Assembly (NCBI GenBank): GCA_964425225.1
Contig: CAYRMD010000002.1
Coordinates: 1 to 64,000 of the forward strand
Direction of reading: 5' to 3'
DNA length: 64,000 nt
From: BPJU01 sp964425225
GTDB lineage: Bacteria; Planctomycetota; Planctomycetia; Pirellulales; Pirellulaceae
The notes under the pieces: model-generated
Seen by the model: only the letters and a program-made list of their open reading frames with translations
Told to the model about the DNA's origin: nothing
Databases searched by the model: none
Program-made: the position numbers and the translations under genes
Shown here: piece by piece, positions 27,639-35,763 of the stretch
Layout: each line of letters starts with the position of its first letter
Position numbering within the stretch: the stretch's first letter is position 1

Positions 27639-29846
27639 ATGAACTCAACGATAAGTGGGGATCGTCGTCTGTGGCTGAAACAGGTCGGCATCGCGTTATT
27701 GGGAGCAGCAGCCGGGGGTGACCGCATCTTCTACGGAGCGGAACCCTTGCAGGATCGTCGGCTGGGACCGTTACGGGACTTGAATGGTTACTTCCCGTTT
27801 CAACCGCCGAAAAGTCTTGCTCAGTGGCGACAGCGTGCCGAGTATGTGCGCCGACGCGTGCTGGTGGCATGCGGCCTATGGCCCATGCCTGCCCGACCTC
27901 CGATACATGCTGTCGTGCACAGTCCTGTGGAACGCGACGAATATGGAGTTGAAAAAGTTTACTTCCAGAGTGCTCCTGGTTTGTACGTCACCGGCAATCT
28001 ATATCGGCCACGCAACCGTGAGGGTTTACTGCCCGTCGTGCTTTGCCCCCACGGACACTGGGCCAACGGGCGCTTCTTCGATCATGGCGAACCGGGTGTG
28101 GCACGGGAAATCGAAGCCGGAGCCGAGCGGTTTGCCGTAGCGGGGCGCTACCCGCTTCAGGCGCGCTGCGTTCAACTGGCTCGTATGGGTTGTCTGGTAT
28201 TTCATTACGATATGCTCGGCTATGCCGACAGCGTGCCGTTTACCGAACAGGTAGCCCATCGACTTCGCGCGCAACGCCGCGAGCTTTCTTCTCCCGATCG
28301 CTGGGGAATCTTCAGCGCCCAGGCCGAACTACGTCTGATCAACATTTTGGGTTTGCAAACGTTCAATTCGATTCGGATTCTCGATTGGCTCTTGAGCTTG
28401 CCCGAAGTGGATGCTTCGCGTGTCGGCGTCACAGGGGCAAGCGGCGGCGGAACTCAAACATTCATGTTGGCAGCGGTGGATGATCGTCCCACAGCGGCTT
28501 TCCCGGCCGTGATGGTTTCGACTGCTATGCAAGGGGGGTGTACCTGCGAAAATGCCTGTTATTTGCGCATCGACACAGGCAATATCGAATTGGCTGCGTT
28601 GTGTGCCCCACGACCACTCGGAATGACCGCTGCCAACGATTGGACTCGCGAAATCGAAACCAAAGGGCTGCCGGAACTAAAAGAACTCTATCGTCTTTTC
28701 GGCGCCGAAGACCGAGTGGAAGCCAAGTATTTTAATTTCGGTCACAATTATAACTCTGTGAGTCGTGCGATGATGTATGAGTTCTTCAACAAACATTTTA
28801 AGCTTGGTTGGCCTTCTCCCATTGAAGAAAAGGATTTTATCCCATTGTCGCGCGACGAGCTCACGGTCTGGAACGAGCAACATCCCAAACCCCCTCACGA
28901 CGAAGAAGCCGAGCTGGCGATGCTCCGCGCCTGGGACGCACGATGGCAAGAGCAATGGCAACAGCTCTTACCGCGCACGCCTGAAGATTGGCCGGCTTTC
29001 CAACACCTTCTGTGCGGAGCTCTGGATATCATGATCGGCAGAGGGCTACCCGATGCGCACGAAGTTACATGGACCGTTCTCGAAGAGCGTCCTACTGGCA
29101 ATTCTGTTGTCACCACGGGGCGGGTGCGTTACGAATCTGCCGGCGAGGAGATTCCAGCGTTGCTGATAAGCACTGGGGGCCCGACTACGGGAGTTGTTAT
29201 TTGGATTCATCCCCAGGGCAAGAGCTCGCTGTTAAGTGAATCCGGTGAGCCGGTTGCGGCGGCTGCCGCATGGCTCCAGCGGGGCATGGCCGTTTTGTCG
29301 GTTGATGTCTTGTACACCGGGGAATTTGTCGGCGGGCAAGCGCTGCAGCAAACGCGCCGCGTTGATAACCCTCGTGAAATTGCCGCTTACACGCTCGGTT
29401 ACAATCAACCGCTTTTTGCGCAACGAGCCCACGACGTATTGTCGGCCGTCACCGTGGCCAGAAAGCTCGCCGGACCGGCCGGCTGGGTCGCTTTGGTGGC
29501 TGTAGTCGAGGCAGCCGCATGGAGTGCCGCAGCGTGTGTGCAAGCTGCCCAAGCCATCGATCGCCTTGCACTTTGGACCGGCGCTTTTCGCTTTGCCCCC
29601 ATCACGGACATCCGTGACCCGAATCTTTGGCCGGGAGCCGTCAAGTATGGTGACCTACCAGGCTTGTTGGGGGCTTGCGCCCCAGTACCATTGACGTTAG
29701 GGGGCGAGCCCGAGCTACCGGAGCTCACTGCACGTTGTTACCGTTGCTCTGGGGCACCGAATCGGCTGCGACTTTCGCCCGCCGACTCCTGGGATCGCTT
29801 CCTCCAGGAGGTAACTCCGTGGCTTTGCCCGCAACGTCAGCCCTAG
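27639..29846 (+). CDS. exported tandem alpha/beta hydrolase (acetylxylan-esterase-like)
   Basis: A 735-residue protein with a twin-arginine-like N-terminus (GDRRLWLKQVGIALLGAAAGG). The first half is an alpha/beta hydrolase of the acetylxylan esterase/dienelactone type: PVVLCPHGHW, MGCLVFHYDMLGY, the nucleophile elbow VGVTGASGGGTQ and a histidine in NFGHNYN. The second half again looks like a hydrolase core (VVIWIHPQGKS, GMAVLSVDVLYTGE). Where the serine elbow would be, it reads VALVAVVEAAAWSA, so the second copy is probably catalytically dead. Substrates are unknown; acyl-sugar or peptide esters are possible. GGGAG lies six bases before the ATG. It is followed 97 bases later by another exported protein gene. 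Confidence 0.82.
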   Translation: MNSTISGDRRLWLKQVGIALLGAAAGGDRIFYGAEPLQDRRLGPLRDLNGYFPFQPPKSLAQWRQRAEYVRRRVLVACGLWPMPARPPIHAVVHSPVERDEYGVEKVYFQSAPGLYVTGNLYRPRNREGLLPVVLCPHGHWANGRFFDHGEPGVAREIEAGAERFAVAGRYPLQARCVQLARMGCLVFHYDMLGYADSVPFTEQVAHRLRAQRRELSSPDRWGIFSAQAELRLINILGLQTFNSIRILDWLLSLPEVDASRVGVTGASGGGTQTFMLAAVDDRPTAAFPAVMVSTAMQGGCTCENACYLRIDTGNIELAALCAPRPLGMTAANDWTREIETKGLPELKELYRLFGAEDRVEAKYFNFGHNYNSVSRAMMYEFFNKHFKLGWPSPIEEKDFIPLSRDELTVWNEQHPKPPHDEEAELAMLRAWDARWQEQWQQLLPRTPEDWPAFQHLLCGALDIMIGRGLPDAHEVTWTVLEERPTGNSVVTTGRVRYESAGEEIPALLISTGGPTTGVVIWIHPQGKSSLLSESGEPVAAAAAWLQRGMAVLSVDVLYTGEFVGGQALQQTRRVDNPREIAAYTLGYNQPLFAQRAHDVLSAVTVARKLAGPAGWVALVAVVEAAAWSAAACVQAAQAIDRLALWTGAFRFAPITDIRDPNLWPGAVKYGDLPGLLGACAPVPLTLGGEPELPELTARCYRCSGAPNRLRLSPADSWDRFLQEVTPWLCPQRQP

Positions 29847-29943
29847 CTCGAGCTGGGATCAGAACCGTTGAGACATGCATGGAACTGGCTGCGGCGAAGT
29901 GTGCTGCGCCCGATAGGATTCTCACCACATTTGACCGACTGCA

Positions 29944-31815
29944 ATGAATCAATCCAGGGATACTTTCGTCGCATGGCCAACTTGCATTGGGCCGGTGGTG
30001 GTCGCGGCGCTTGCTACCGGACTGGCTTTTTCCGGCTTTGTACCCTCGGCGATCGCCGCGCACCCGGTATCGCTTACCGAGACTGCCGTCTACGTTCAAC
30101 GCCATAAAATCTCGGTGACAATCGACGTCTTTGTCGAAGATCTGTACTTGTTCCATAACCTTCAGCCTGACACTCAGAACCGAATTCCCGTCGGCGAAAT
30201 CGAAAAGGCTCAACGCAAACATCAAGAATTCCTCTTGGAACGTTTCCAAATGCGCGATGCATCGGGTGAGTTAATCCGAGGCCGGTGTGTCGGAGTTGAC
30301 CAAATCGCACTGCCGCCAGAGGGTGTGGCGTTGGATGATTTGATGAGTTATTCGTACGGTTTTCGATTCGAATACGACCTGGCACAGCCGCTGGAATTCA
30401 TCACTTTTGTCCAAAGGTTGGTAGATGAAACTACGGGAATCCCGGCCGAAATGCAGTTGCGCGTCAAACAAGAAGGCTCGGAAACGCCCTATTTCGCCAC
30501 GCTTTTTCCCGGGGTACCCGTGACGATTCGTTTCTCTTGGGAAAATCCTCCCCTGGCGCCGGATGCTTCCGAGCAAGAATGGCAAAAGTGGTTTGCCAAG
30601 CAGCGTGAGGAGTTGCTGGGGATCACAAGCTACAGTTCGGTATATTCGTTTATCTACATCGAAGATAACGAAATTCGCCACGAAATATTGGTTCCCCTTG
30701 CAACCTTGGAAGCCAGCGTTTTGATACCCCGTGCCGACGAGGCTTTCTTGGAGATAGAAGAACAAGCCGAAGCCGCCGAGCAGATCGCTGCGTATTACTT
30801 GGCTGGCAATCCGGTACGGGTGGATGGTCAGTTGCTCCAGGGCAAAGTGCAACGGGTCGATTTTTATGGGGTTGACTTTCGCGACTTTGCCCAGCAAGCT
30901 CCGCGGCGGCGTGTTCCGGTCGCCAGCGCTCGCGTCGGTATTATTTTGGTCTATCCACTCCAGCAACCGCCACGGAATGTGGAAATCACTTGGGACCGAT
31001 TCAATCGCTACATCGCGCAGGTACGCTCGTTAATTTACGCGTATGACCAAACACAGTCGTTTGTTTTCGGCAGGTATGGCTCGGAGCAAACTTTTTCTTG
31101 GCAGAATCCTCATCCGCCGACTACGCCAGAAGTGTCTCCGATTCGTGCAGTACGGATCGAGCCTCCACGCTGGGACATACCCGCGGCAAGTCTGATCTGT
31201 TTGTTCCTAATGCCGGTGGTTGCAGGTGTGTTGTTCGCGTGCCGTGCATCGCGACGTGTACGTTTGGCGGGAGCTGGTGGATGTGCCGTGCTGGCTGCTA
31301 TTCTGTGGCCGTATGGACATCTGGAACTGGTACGGCCCGGCTGGAGACCGCCCGAGCTGTCCGATTCGGAAGCGGCTTGGATCTTTCGTCAACTTCATGC
31401 GGGTCTCTATCGCGCATTTCAGTTGCGTGGCGAAGAAGACATTTATGATGCGCTGGCCCTGGTAGTCGACGGACCTTTACTACGGCAACTGTATCTGGAC
31501 GTCCGCAAGGGACTCGTGATGCAAGAGCAAGGTGGAGCACAGTCCAAAATTCGTCAAGTCTCGATCCTCGATTGGCAGCGCCTTGCGACGCCGAACCGTT
31601 TCCAGAGCACCGACCGTTCCAGCCGAAGTTTTGCTGGACGGTGTGTGTGGCAAGTCGAAGGAACTGTCGAGCACTGGGGACATGTGCACGCCCGTACCAA
31701 TCAGTATGAAGCACGTTTTGTCATGGCTGAGCGCAATGGGTATTGGAAAATCGTCGATGCAGAACTGTTGAGTGAAGAACGGGTTCAGTTCGAAACGAAG
31801 TTGCGCGGATTGTAA
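29944..31815 (+). CDS. exported/membrane protein of unknown function
   Basis: A 623-residue protein that I do not recognise. It has an N-terminal hydrophobic segment (VVVAALATGLAFSG, cleavage near SAIAA). A beta-rich region of about 370 residues follows, starting HPVSLTETAVYVQRHKISVTIDVFVEDL. Two hydrophobic helices lie at about residues 412-435 and 440-458 (SLICLFLMPVVAGVLFA and a second one), and a C-terminal domain of about 160 residues (IFRQLHAGLYRAFQLRGEEDIYDAL to YWKIVDAELL) has a Tim44/NTF2-like feel. Topology is probably a large periplasmic part, two membrane crossings and a second periplasmic part. It follows the tandem hydrolase gene by 97 bases on the same strand. Confidence 0.75.
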   Translation: MNQSRDTFVAWPTCIGPVVVAALATGLAFSGFVPSAIAAHPVSLTETAVYVQRHKISVTIDVFVEDLYLFHNLQPDTQNRIPVGEIEKAQRKHQEFLLERFQMRDASGELIRGRCVGVDQIALPPEGVALDDLMSYSYGFRFEYDLAQPLEFITFVQRLVDETTGIPAEMQLRVKQEGSETPYFATLFPGVPVTIRFSWENPPLAPDASEQEWQKWFAKQREELLGITSYSSVYSFIYIEDNEIRHEILVPLATLEASVLIPRADEAFLEIEEQAEAAEQIAAYYLAGNPVRVDGQLLQGKVQRVDFYGVDFRDFAQQAPRRRVPVASARVGIILVYPLQQPPRNVEITWDRFNRYIAQVRSLIYAYDQTQSFVFGRYGSEQTFSWQNPHPPTTPEVSPIRAVRIEPPRWDIPAASLICLFLMPVVAGVLFACRASRRVRLAGAGGCAVLAAILWPYGHLELVRPGWRPPELSDSEAAWIFRQLHAGLYRAFQLRGEEDIYDALALVVDGPLLRQLYLDVRKGLVMQEQGGAQSKIRQVSILDWQRLATPNRFQSTDRSSRSFAGRCVWQVEGTVEHWGHVHARTNQYEARFVMAERNGYWKIVDAELLSEERVQFETKLRGL

Positions 31816-31821
31816 AATATG

Positions 31822-31866
31822 ATTTAACGCAAAGGTGCGAAGGCAAAGAGGCGCACGAAAAAAACG
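31822..31866 (+). repeat. AACGCAAAGGCG-family dispersed repeat
   Basis: Starts ATTTAACGCAAAGGTGCGAA right after the stop of the unknown membrane protein, then GGCAAAGAGGCGCACG and an A-run. It sits between two convergent genes, a place where it could act in transcript ends. Confidence 0.7.
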
Positions 31867-31916
31867 GAATCGTTTTGTATCTGGAGCTCGACCCGAACGC
31901 CAACTGCTGCAGCCGC

Positions 31917-32894
31917 TTACTCGACCGGAGATTCCGCCGAAGGAGGTGCTGGAGCTGGTTCCAGCAAGACACCGAGCCGCTCAGCGTTTTCCTGCATGAC
32001 GCTCAAAAAATCCCCTGATGCGGGGCGGTTACCACAGACGAAAAACACGATCGGTTGGACTTGATACTGCGCAAGCCGTTGCTTAATCTCGTCGATTGGT
32101 TCATCCTCCCAGAGCATCCACGAAGCGGGGTGTTCCTGGCACGTTTTTTCGAAAGACTGCCATTGCTCTTCACGTGGCATTTCCTTCGGTTCCCAGTGCA
32201 TGCTTCTTAGATCCCACCCACAAAATCGAGCCAGATAGTCATAGACCGGATGAGAGGCCAACATTTTCCTACCTCGGGGCGTAGCGTACTTTTCCAGCAC
32301 AGCCTGCCACTGGGCAAGATCACGGTCCAGTTGCTCCCAGTTCCGCTGCAACTCATTTTCTCGGTCGTACAGCAAACGGCGCAATGCATCTCGAACAGCC
32401 ACCGCTTGTTGACGTGCCTGTTGCGGGTCGAGCCAGGTATGGGAAGCGAGTCCTTCGTGCGAGTGCTCGCCTTCCGGACCATGTTTGTGGACGACTGCAT
32501 CAGCTAGACGCAAGTATTTGTCTTCGAAAGCTGCAGACGTCACTTCGATGCGCGAGGGAGGCAAGGAAGCGTATTGGATCCATCGCGCGTACCCGGCTCC
32601 ATTCACCAGAATCAAATCCGCCGATTGATATGCAGCAATTTGGTCAGCCGTTGGCTGCCAGTAAGCCGGATCGACGTCCGGCGGCGCGGGGAAAATAACC
32701 TCCACCGCATCTCCGGCAATGCGCCGCGCAAAGTATTCCAGGGGATAACAATCCACGAAGACTTTCGGCTTGCTGCTAGCGGTTGGTGCAAGTCTTTCCC
32801 CACCTTGGCTACGGCATCCGGCAATCAGGCTCACCGCTATCCACGCGCCGACCAGCAGGCGCAGCCAAGTCGGTCCACTACCTTCGGCTGGCAT
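31917..32894 (-). CDS. zinc/manganese ABC-type substrate-binding lipoprotein (ZnuA/TroA family)
   Basis: A 325-residue cluster-A1 metal-binding protein. The signal peptide ends in a lipobox (LIAGC), so it is anchored as a lipoprotein. FVDCYPLEYFARRIAGDAVEV opens the N-terminal lobe. A histidine-rich loop (HKHGPEGEHSHEGLASHTWLDP) carries metal ligands, and ASHPVYDYLARFCGW gives another ligand histidine. It is expected to bind Zn(II) or Mn(II) outside the inner membrane. The frame opens 23 codons earlier, but the ATG at 32894 precedes the signal peptide and follows a GGTGGGA-like site. No permease or ATPase gene adjoins; the gene upstream is a zinc carboxypeptidase ending 46 bases before. Confidence 0.87.
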   Translation of the reverse strand: MPAEGSGPTWLRLLVGAWIAVSLIAGCRSQGGERLAPTASSKPKVFVDCYPLEYFARRIAGDAVEVIFPAPPDVDPAYWQPTADQIAAYQSADLILVNGAGYARWIQYASLPPSRIEVTSAAFEDKYLRLADAVVHKHGPEGEHSHEGLASHTWLDPQQARQQAVAVRDALRRLLYDRENELQRNWEQLDRDLAQWQAVLEKYATPRGRKMLASHPVYDYLARFCGWDLRSMHWEPKEMPREEQWQSFEKTCQEHPASWMLWEDEPIDEIKQRLAQYQVQPIVFFVCGNRPASGDFLSVMQENAERLGVLLEPAPAPPSAESPVE

Positions 32895-32940
32895 AATTCC
32901 CACCCTGCAACAGACACCTTGTCCAGATCCTTGGCGGCAT

Positions 32941-35577
32941 CTACGGTGTTTCTCCCCCTGCATTGATCAATTGACCAAAAAACACGGCATTGGAAAAGAG
33001 CCGGTCAGTCGAGTACCAATAGCCGCGAAAGGCGGGGGAGTCCATCAACACGATCGCAGATCCTCGACCTATCCGAACGACGCGTGCCGCAGCGGTTCCC
33101 GGCATTGTGTCCTGATACGCTTCCGGCAAATAACCACTCACGACCACGGGTCGACTGTAAACCAACGGCGCATCCGTAGGCGACGCACCGCGCAACAGCA
33201 GACCATGATTGCGGAACACCGCCAGAGGAAGCCGTATGCCATAGAGCAGCGGGTGGTCGGAGGTCCCCTCAGCACGGAGAATGGTTCCCGGAATCCGTTC
33301 TGCGCGCGACGTTCGGGCCCCCGGTTGTTCTCCGCAAACCGCGGAAGACACGTTGGGCCGCTCAGGTTGAAACAACTCGGTTTCCGCCCACATCCCCCCG
33401 GGCAGTACAGCAGCCGCCGTTGCCAGACTAATGAGTGTCCCACCTTGTTCGACCCATTGCCGCAACCGATTACGAGCGTTATCGGAAAGCTGGCTGTAAT
33501 CGCCCGGTGGCAAGATAACGACGGTGTAGTACTGCCACTGCGCGGTGTCGGCGTCAGACACGTCGATCAAAGTAACAGGGATACCCAGCCTATGGTCCAG
33601 CAAGTACCACAACTCGCCCGCTCCACTTGCCTCGATCGATCGGCCCGCCAGTAGCGCCAGCCGCGGACGGCGCAGGACCACGAATTGCTCACTTCCCAAG
33701 TCCGGTCCTTGGCTCGAGCGACCTGACGCTACAGCTTGCCATCGGACGTGCTTTTCTGCCGCCTGTTGCAGCACCGGTTCTAACAAGGCCGGCGCGTTTG
33801 GGGCTAACCGCACGGGCACAACCAGAGTACCCGCAGGCCATGTCTCCTGGGCTGCCTCCGCAGCAAGAACAAACGCCCTCCTTGCTACCAAAGTCGGGAT
33901 ATCTTTCTCCAAGACCTGCCATAAGATTTTCGGAGCATAATACGATCTCCAATCGACCACAACATATCGGGCCGTCTGCCAATCGATAAGCGCCCCGGCC
34001 GTGGTGTTTTCGGTCGAAAGCGATTCGTGCCGTGATAGTAGCGAATCGCTCGGCAATTCGCTCAACGGTTTGACGGTCAAACCAAAGGCATTTAATACAT
34101 TCCACGCCGAAATATCATAAAACACACTATCGTTAAATTCCCGTGTTTCCTGGATTAGTGCTTGCCAAAGGCGAAATTCTTTTTGCTCTGCCGGTATGAG
34201 AATCGAATCATGTGGTAGGAATTGTTCGTCGCCAACGGTCACTTGCCGAGTCAAATACCAATATGATATTCCATGTTGATCGAGCAATCGCGCGAATGCT
34301 TGGAGGCGTCCGGGATCACCTGGTGACGAGACCAGAAAGCCACGTGCGGGCTGAGCCTTGGCCGCTTCAAGTGCGTTACGATAGAAGCTGCGTTGAAATT
34401 GCGCAAGATGTTCGCCGTGCTCACATACGGCTTGCAATGCTCCCACGGCGGCGAGAACTTGGTTGCGTACGGTAAAACCAAAGGTCATCTCGCCCAGGTT
34501 AGTTCTTCGCATTGCTCCCCGTGTGGATCCTTGTTCGAACAAGATTCCAACCGCACCCAGAAAATCCATGTACGTTGATCCCTTTCCCGGATAGAAATCA
34601 TCGAACTTTTCTCGCGTGAAATAGAGTACGCCGTGTCGATCGAATTGTTGGGTGATGGTACCAGCCATGGCTTCCGTCAGAGCCACATTCTCGTCGGGTA
34701 TTAACGGGTTTTTTCTGGAAGGAACCCCTGGTTGCAAGAAGAAAGTAGCGGGATTGCTCATCTCGTGAAAATCAAATAAGGTGTTAGGCTTCCAGCGGCG
34801 GATAAGAGCAAGCCGGCCTTGGGTTTCCGGATGTTGCGCAGGCAGCCAATCGCGATTCAAGTCGAACCAATAGTAGTTTGTCCGCCCACCAGGCCAGGGC
34901 TCACGATGCTCCTTTGCCAGAGGATCGCTGGAGGGGTATCGTCCCGAGAAAGCACCTACCCAGTGAACGAACCGCTCGTAGCCATCCGGATTTAAACACG
35001 GATCCAACAATACAACGCACTGGTCTAGCAAGCGTCGAACTTCGGCAGATTGGGCAGCAGCTAAATAATAGGCAACCACGGGAGCGGCATTGGCACCACT
35101 AGCCTCATTGCCGTGGACACTGAACGCGAGATACACAGCAAGTGGTGGAGTGGGAACTTCGGCGCTGGTAACGAAAGGATCACACCATTTCTGGCGGGTA
35201 ATGACGATCGATTCCAGATGCTGCTGGTGTCGGGGGCTAGTAATGATATAGCATTTCAGCGGGCGGCCTCCGTAGCTGCGAGCGTATTCGACCGATGATA
35301 CGCGTCTCGAAAGACGGTCCAACGTATCCAAATAAGAAACAAGTTCGTGATGGTATAGTGGACGGCGGCCCACGTGAAACTCGTTTCCGAAAAACTGCTC
35401 CGGACGGGGAATCCTGGGCTGGAAGCTCGCTTCAGGCAAAGCCGACCACGGATTAGCGTCCAGCCGAGGTTGGGCTAGCAGGCGCCCGTTACAGGCCAAT
35501 ATCAGCCCCGTACCGCAAACGACAGCAAAAACCCTACGCCAGAACGCCCAAGAATTATCCTGTGGCGTAATGCGCAT
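32941..35577 (-). CDS. exported M14-family zinc carboxypeptidase
   Basis: An 878-residue protein with a signal peptide (VFAVVCGTGLILACNGRLLAQ) and an M14 metallopeptidase domain. The zinc ligands are HGNE (His155, Glu158) and His271 in FDFHEMSN; the catalytic glutamate is Glu348 in FEQGST; NPDGYERF and WFDLNRDW are the usual substrate-site segments. After about residue 400 come several hundred residues with a glutamine-amidotransferase/BPL-N-like part (YYTVVILPPGDYSQLSDNAR followed by QWVEQGGTLISLA), as seen in other large bacterial M14 proteins. It probably trims peptides outside the cytoplasm. GGGGAG is nine bases before the ATG. The downstream gene encodes a metal-binding lipoprotein. Confidence 0.92.
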   Translation of the reverse strand: MRITPQDNSWAFWRRVFAVVCGTGLILACNGRLLAQPRLDANPWSALPEASFQPRIPRPEQFFGNEFHVGRRPLYHHELVSYLDTLDRLSRRVSSVEYARSYGGRPLKCYIITSPRHQQHLESIVITRQKWCDPFVTSAEVPTPPLAVYLAFSVHGNEASGANAAPVVAYYLAAAQSAEVRRLLDQCVVLLDPCLNPDGYERFVHWVGAFSGRYPSSDPLAKEHREPWPGGRTNYYWFDLNRDWLPAQHPETQGRLALIRRWKPNTLFDFHEMSNPATFFLQPGVPSRKNPLIPDENVALTEAMAGTITQQFDRHGVLYFTREKFDDFYPGKGSTYMDFLGAVGILFEQGSTRGAMRRTNLGEMTFGFTVRNQVLAAVGALQAVCEHGEHLAQFQRSFYRNALEAAKAQPARGFLVSSPGDPGRLQAFARLLDQHGISYWYLTRQVTVGDEQFLPHDSILIPAEQKEFRLWQALIQETREFNDSVFYDISAWNVLNAFGLTVKPLSELPSDSLLSRHESLSTENTTAGALIDWQTARYVVVDWRSYYAPKILWQVLEKDIPTLVARRAFVLAAEAAQETWPAGTLVVPVRLAPNAPALLEPVLQQAAEKHVRWQAVASGRSSQGPDLGSEQFVVLRRPRLALLAGRSIEASGAGELWYLLDHRLGIPVTLIDVSDADTAQWQYYTVVILPPGDYSQLSDNARNRLRQWVEQGGTLISLATAAAVLPGGMWAETELFQPERPNVSSAVCGEQPGARTSRAERIPGTILRAEGTSDHPLLYGIRLPLAVFRNHGLLLRGASPTDAPLVYSRPVVVSGYLPEAYQDTMPGTAAARVVRIGRGSAIVLMDSPAFRGYWYSTDRLFSNAVFFGQLINAGGETP

Positions 35578-35763
35578 GTTGATCTTCTCCCCGACGGCGG
35601 GAATCCTGGTTACGACCCTTTGCCGTTCAGTATGATCCAGAGGTCTGACGTAGTCACTAGTTTAAAAACGCCGTAAAATGTCGGTTTACCCACAGGCTAC
35701 GACCGGTTGTTGTGGGTAATCCGTGGGGTAGAGTTCGGAAAGTCGAGCGCAAAGTGGCGGACA

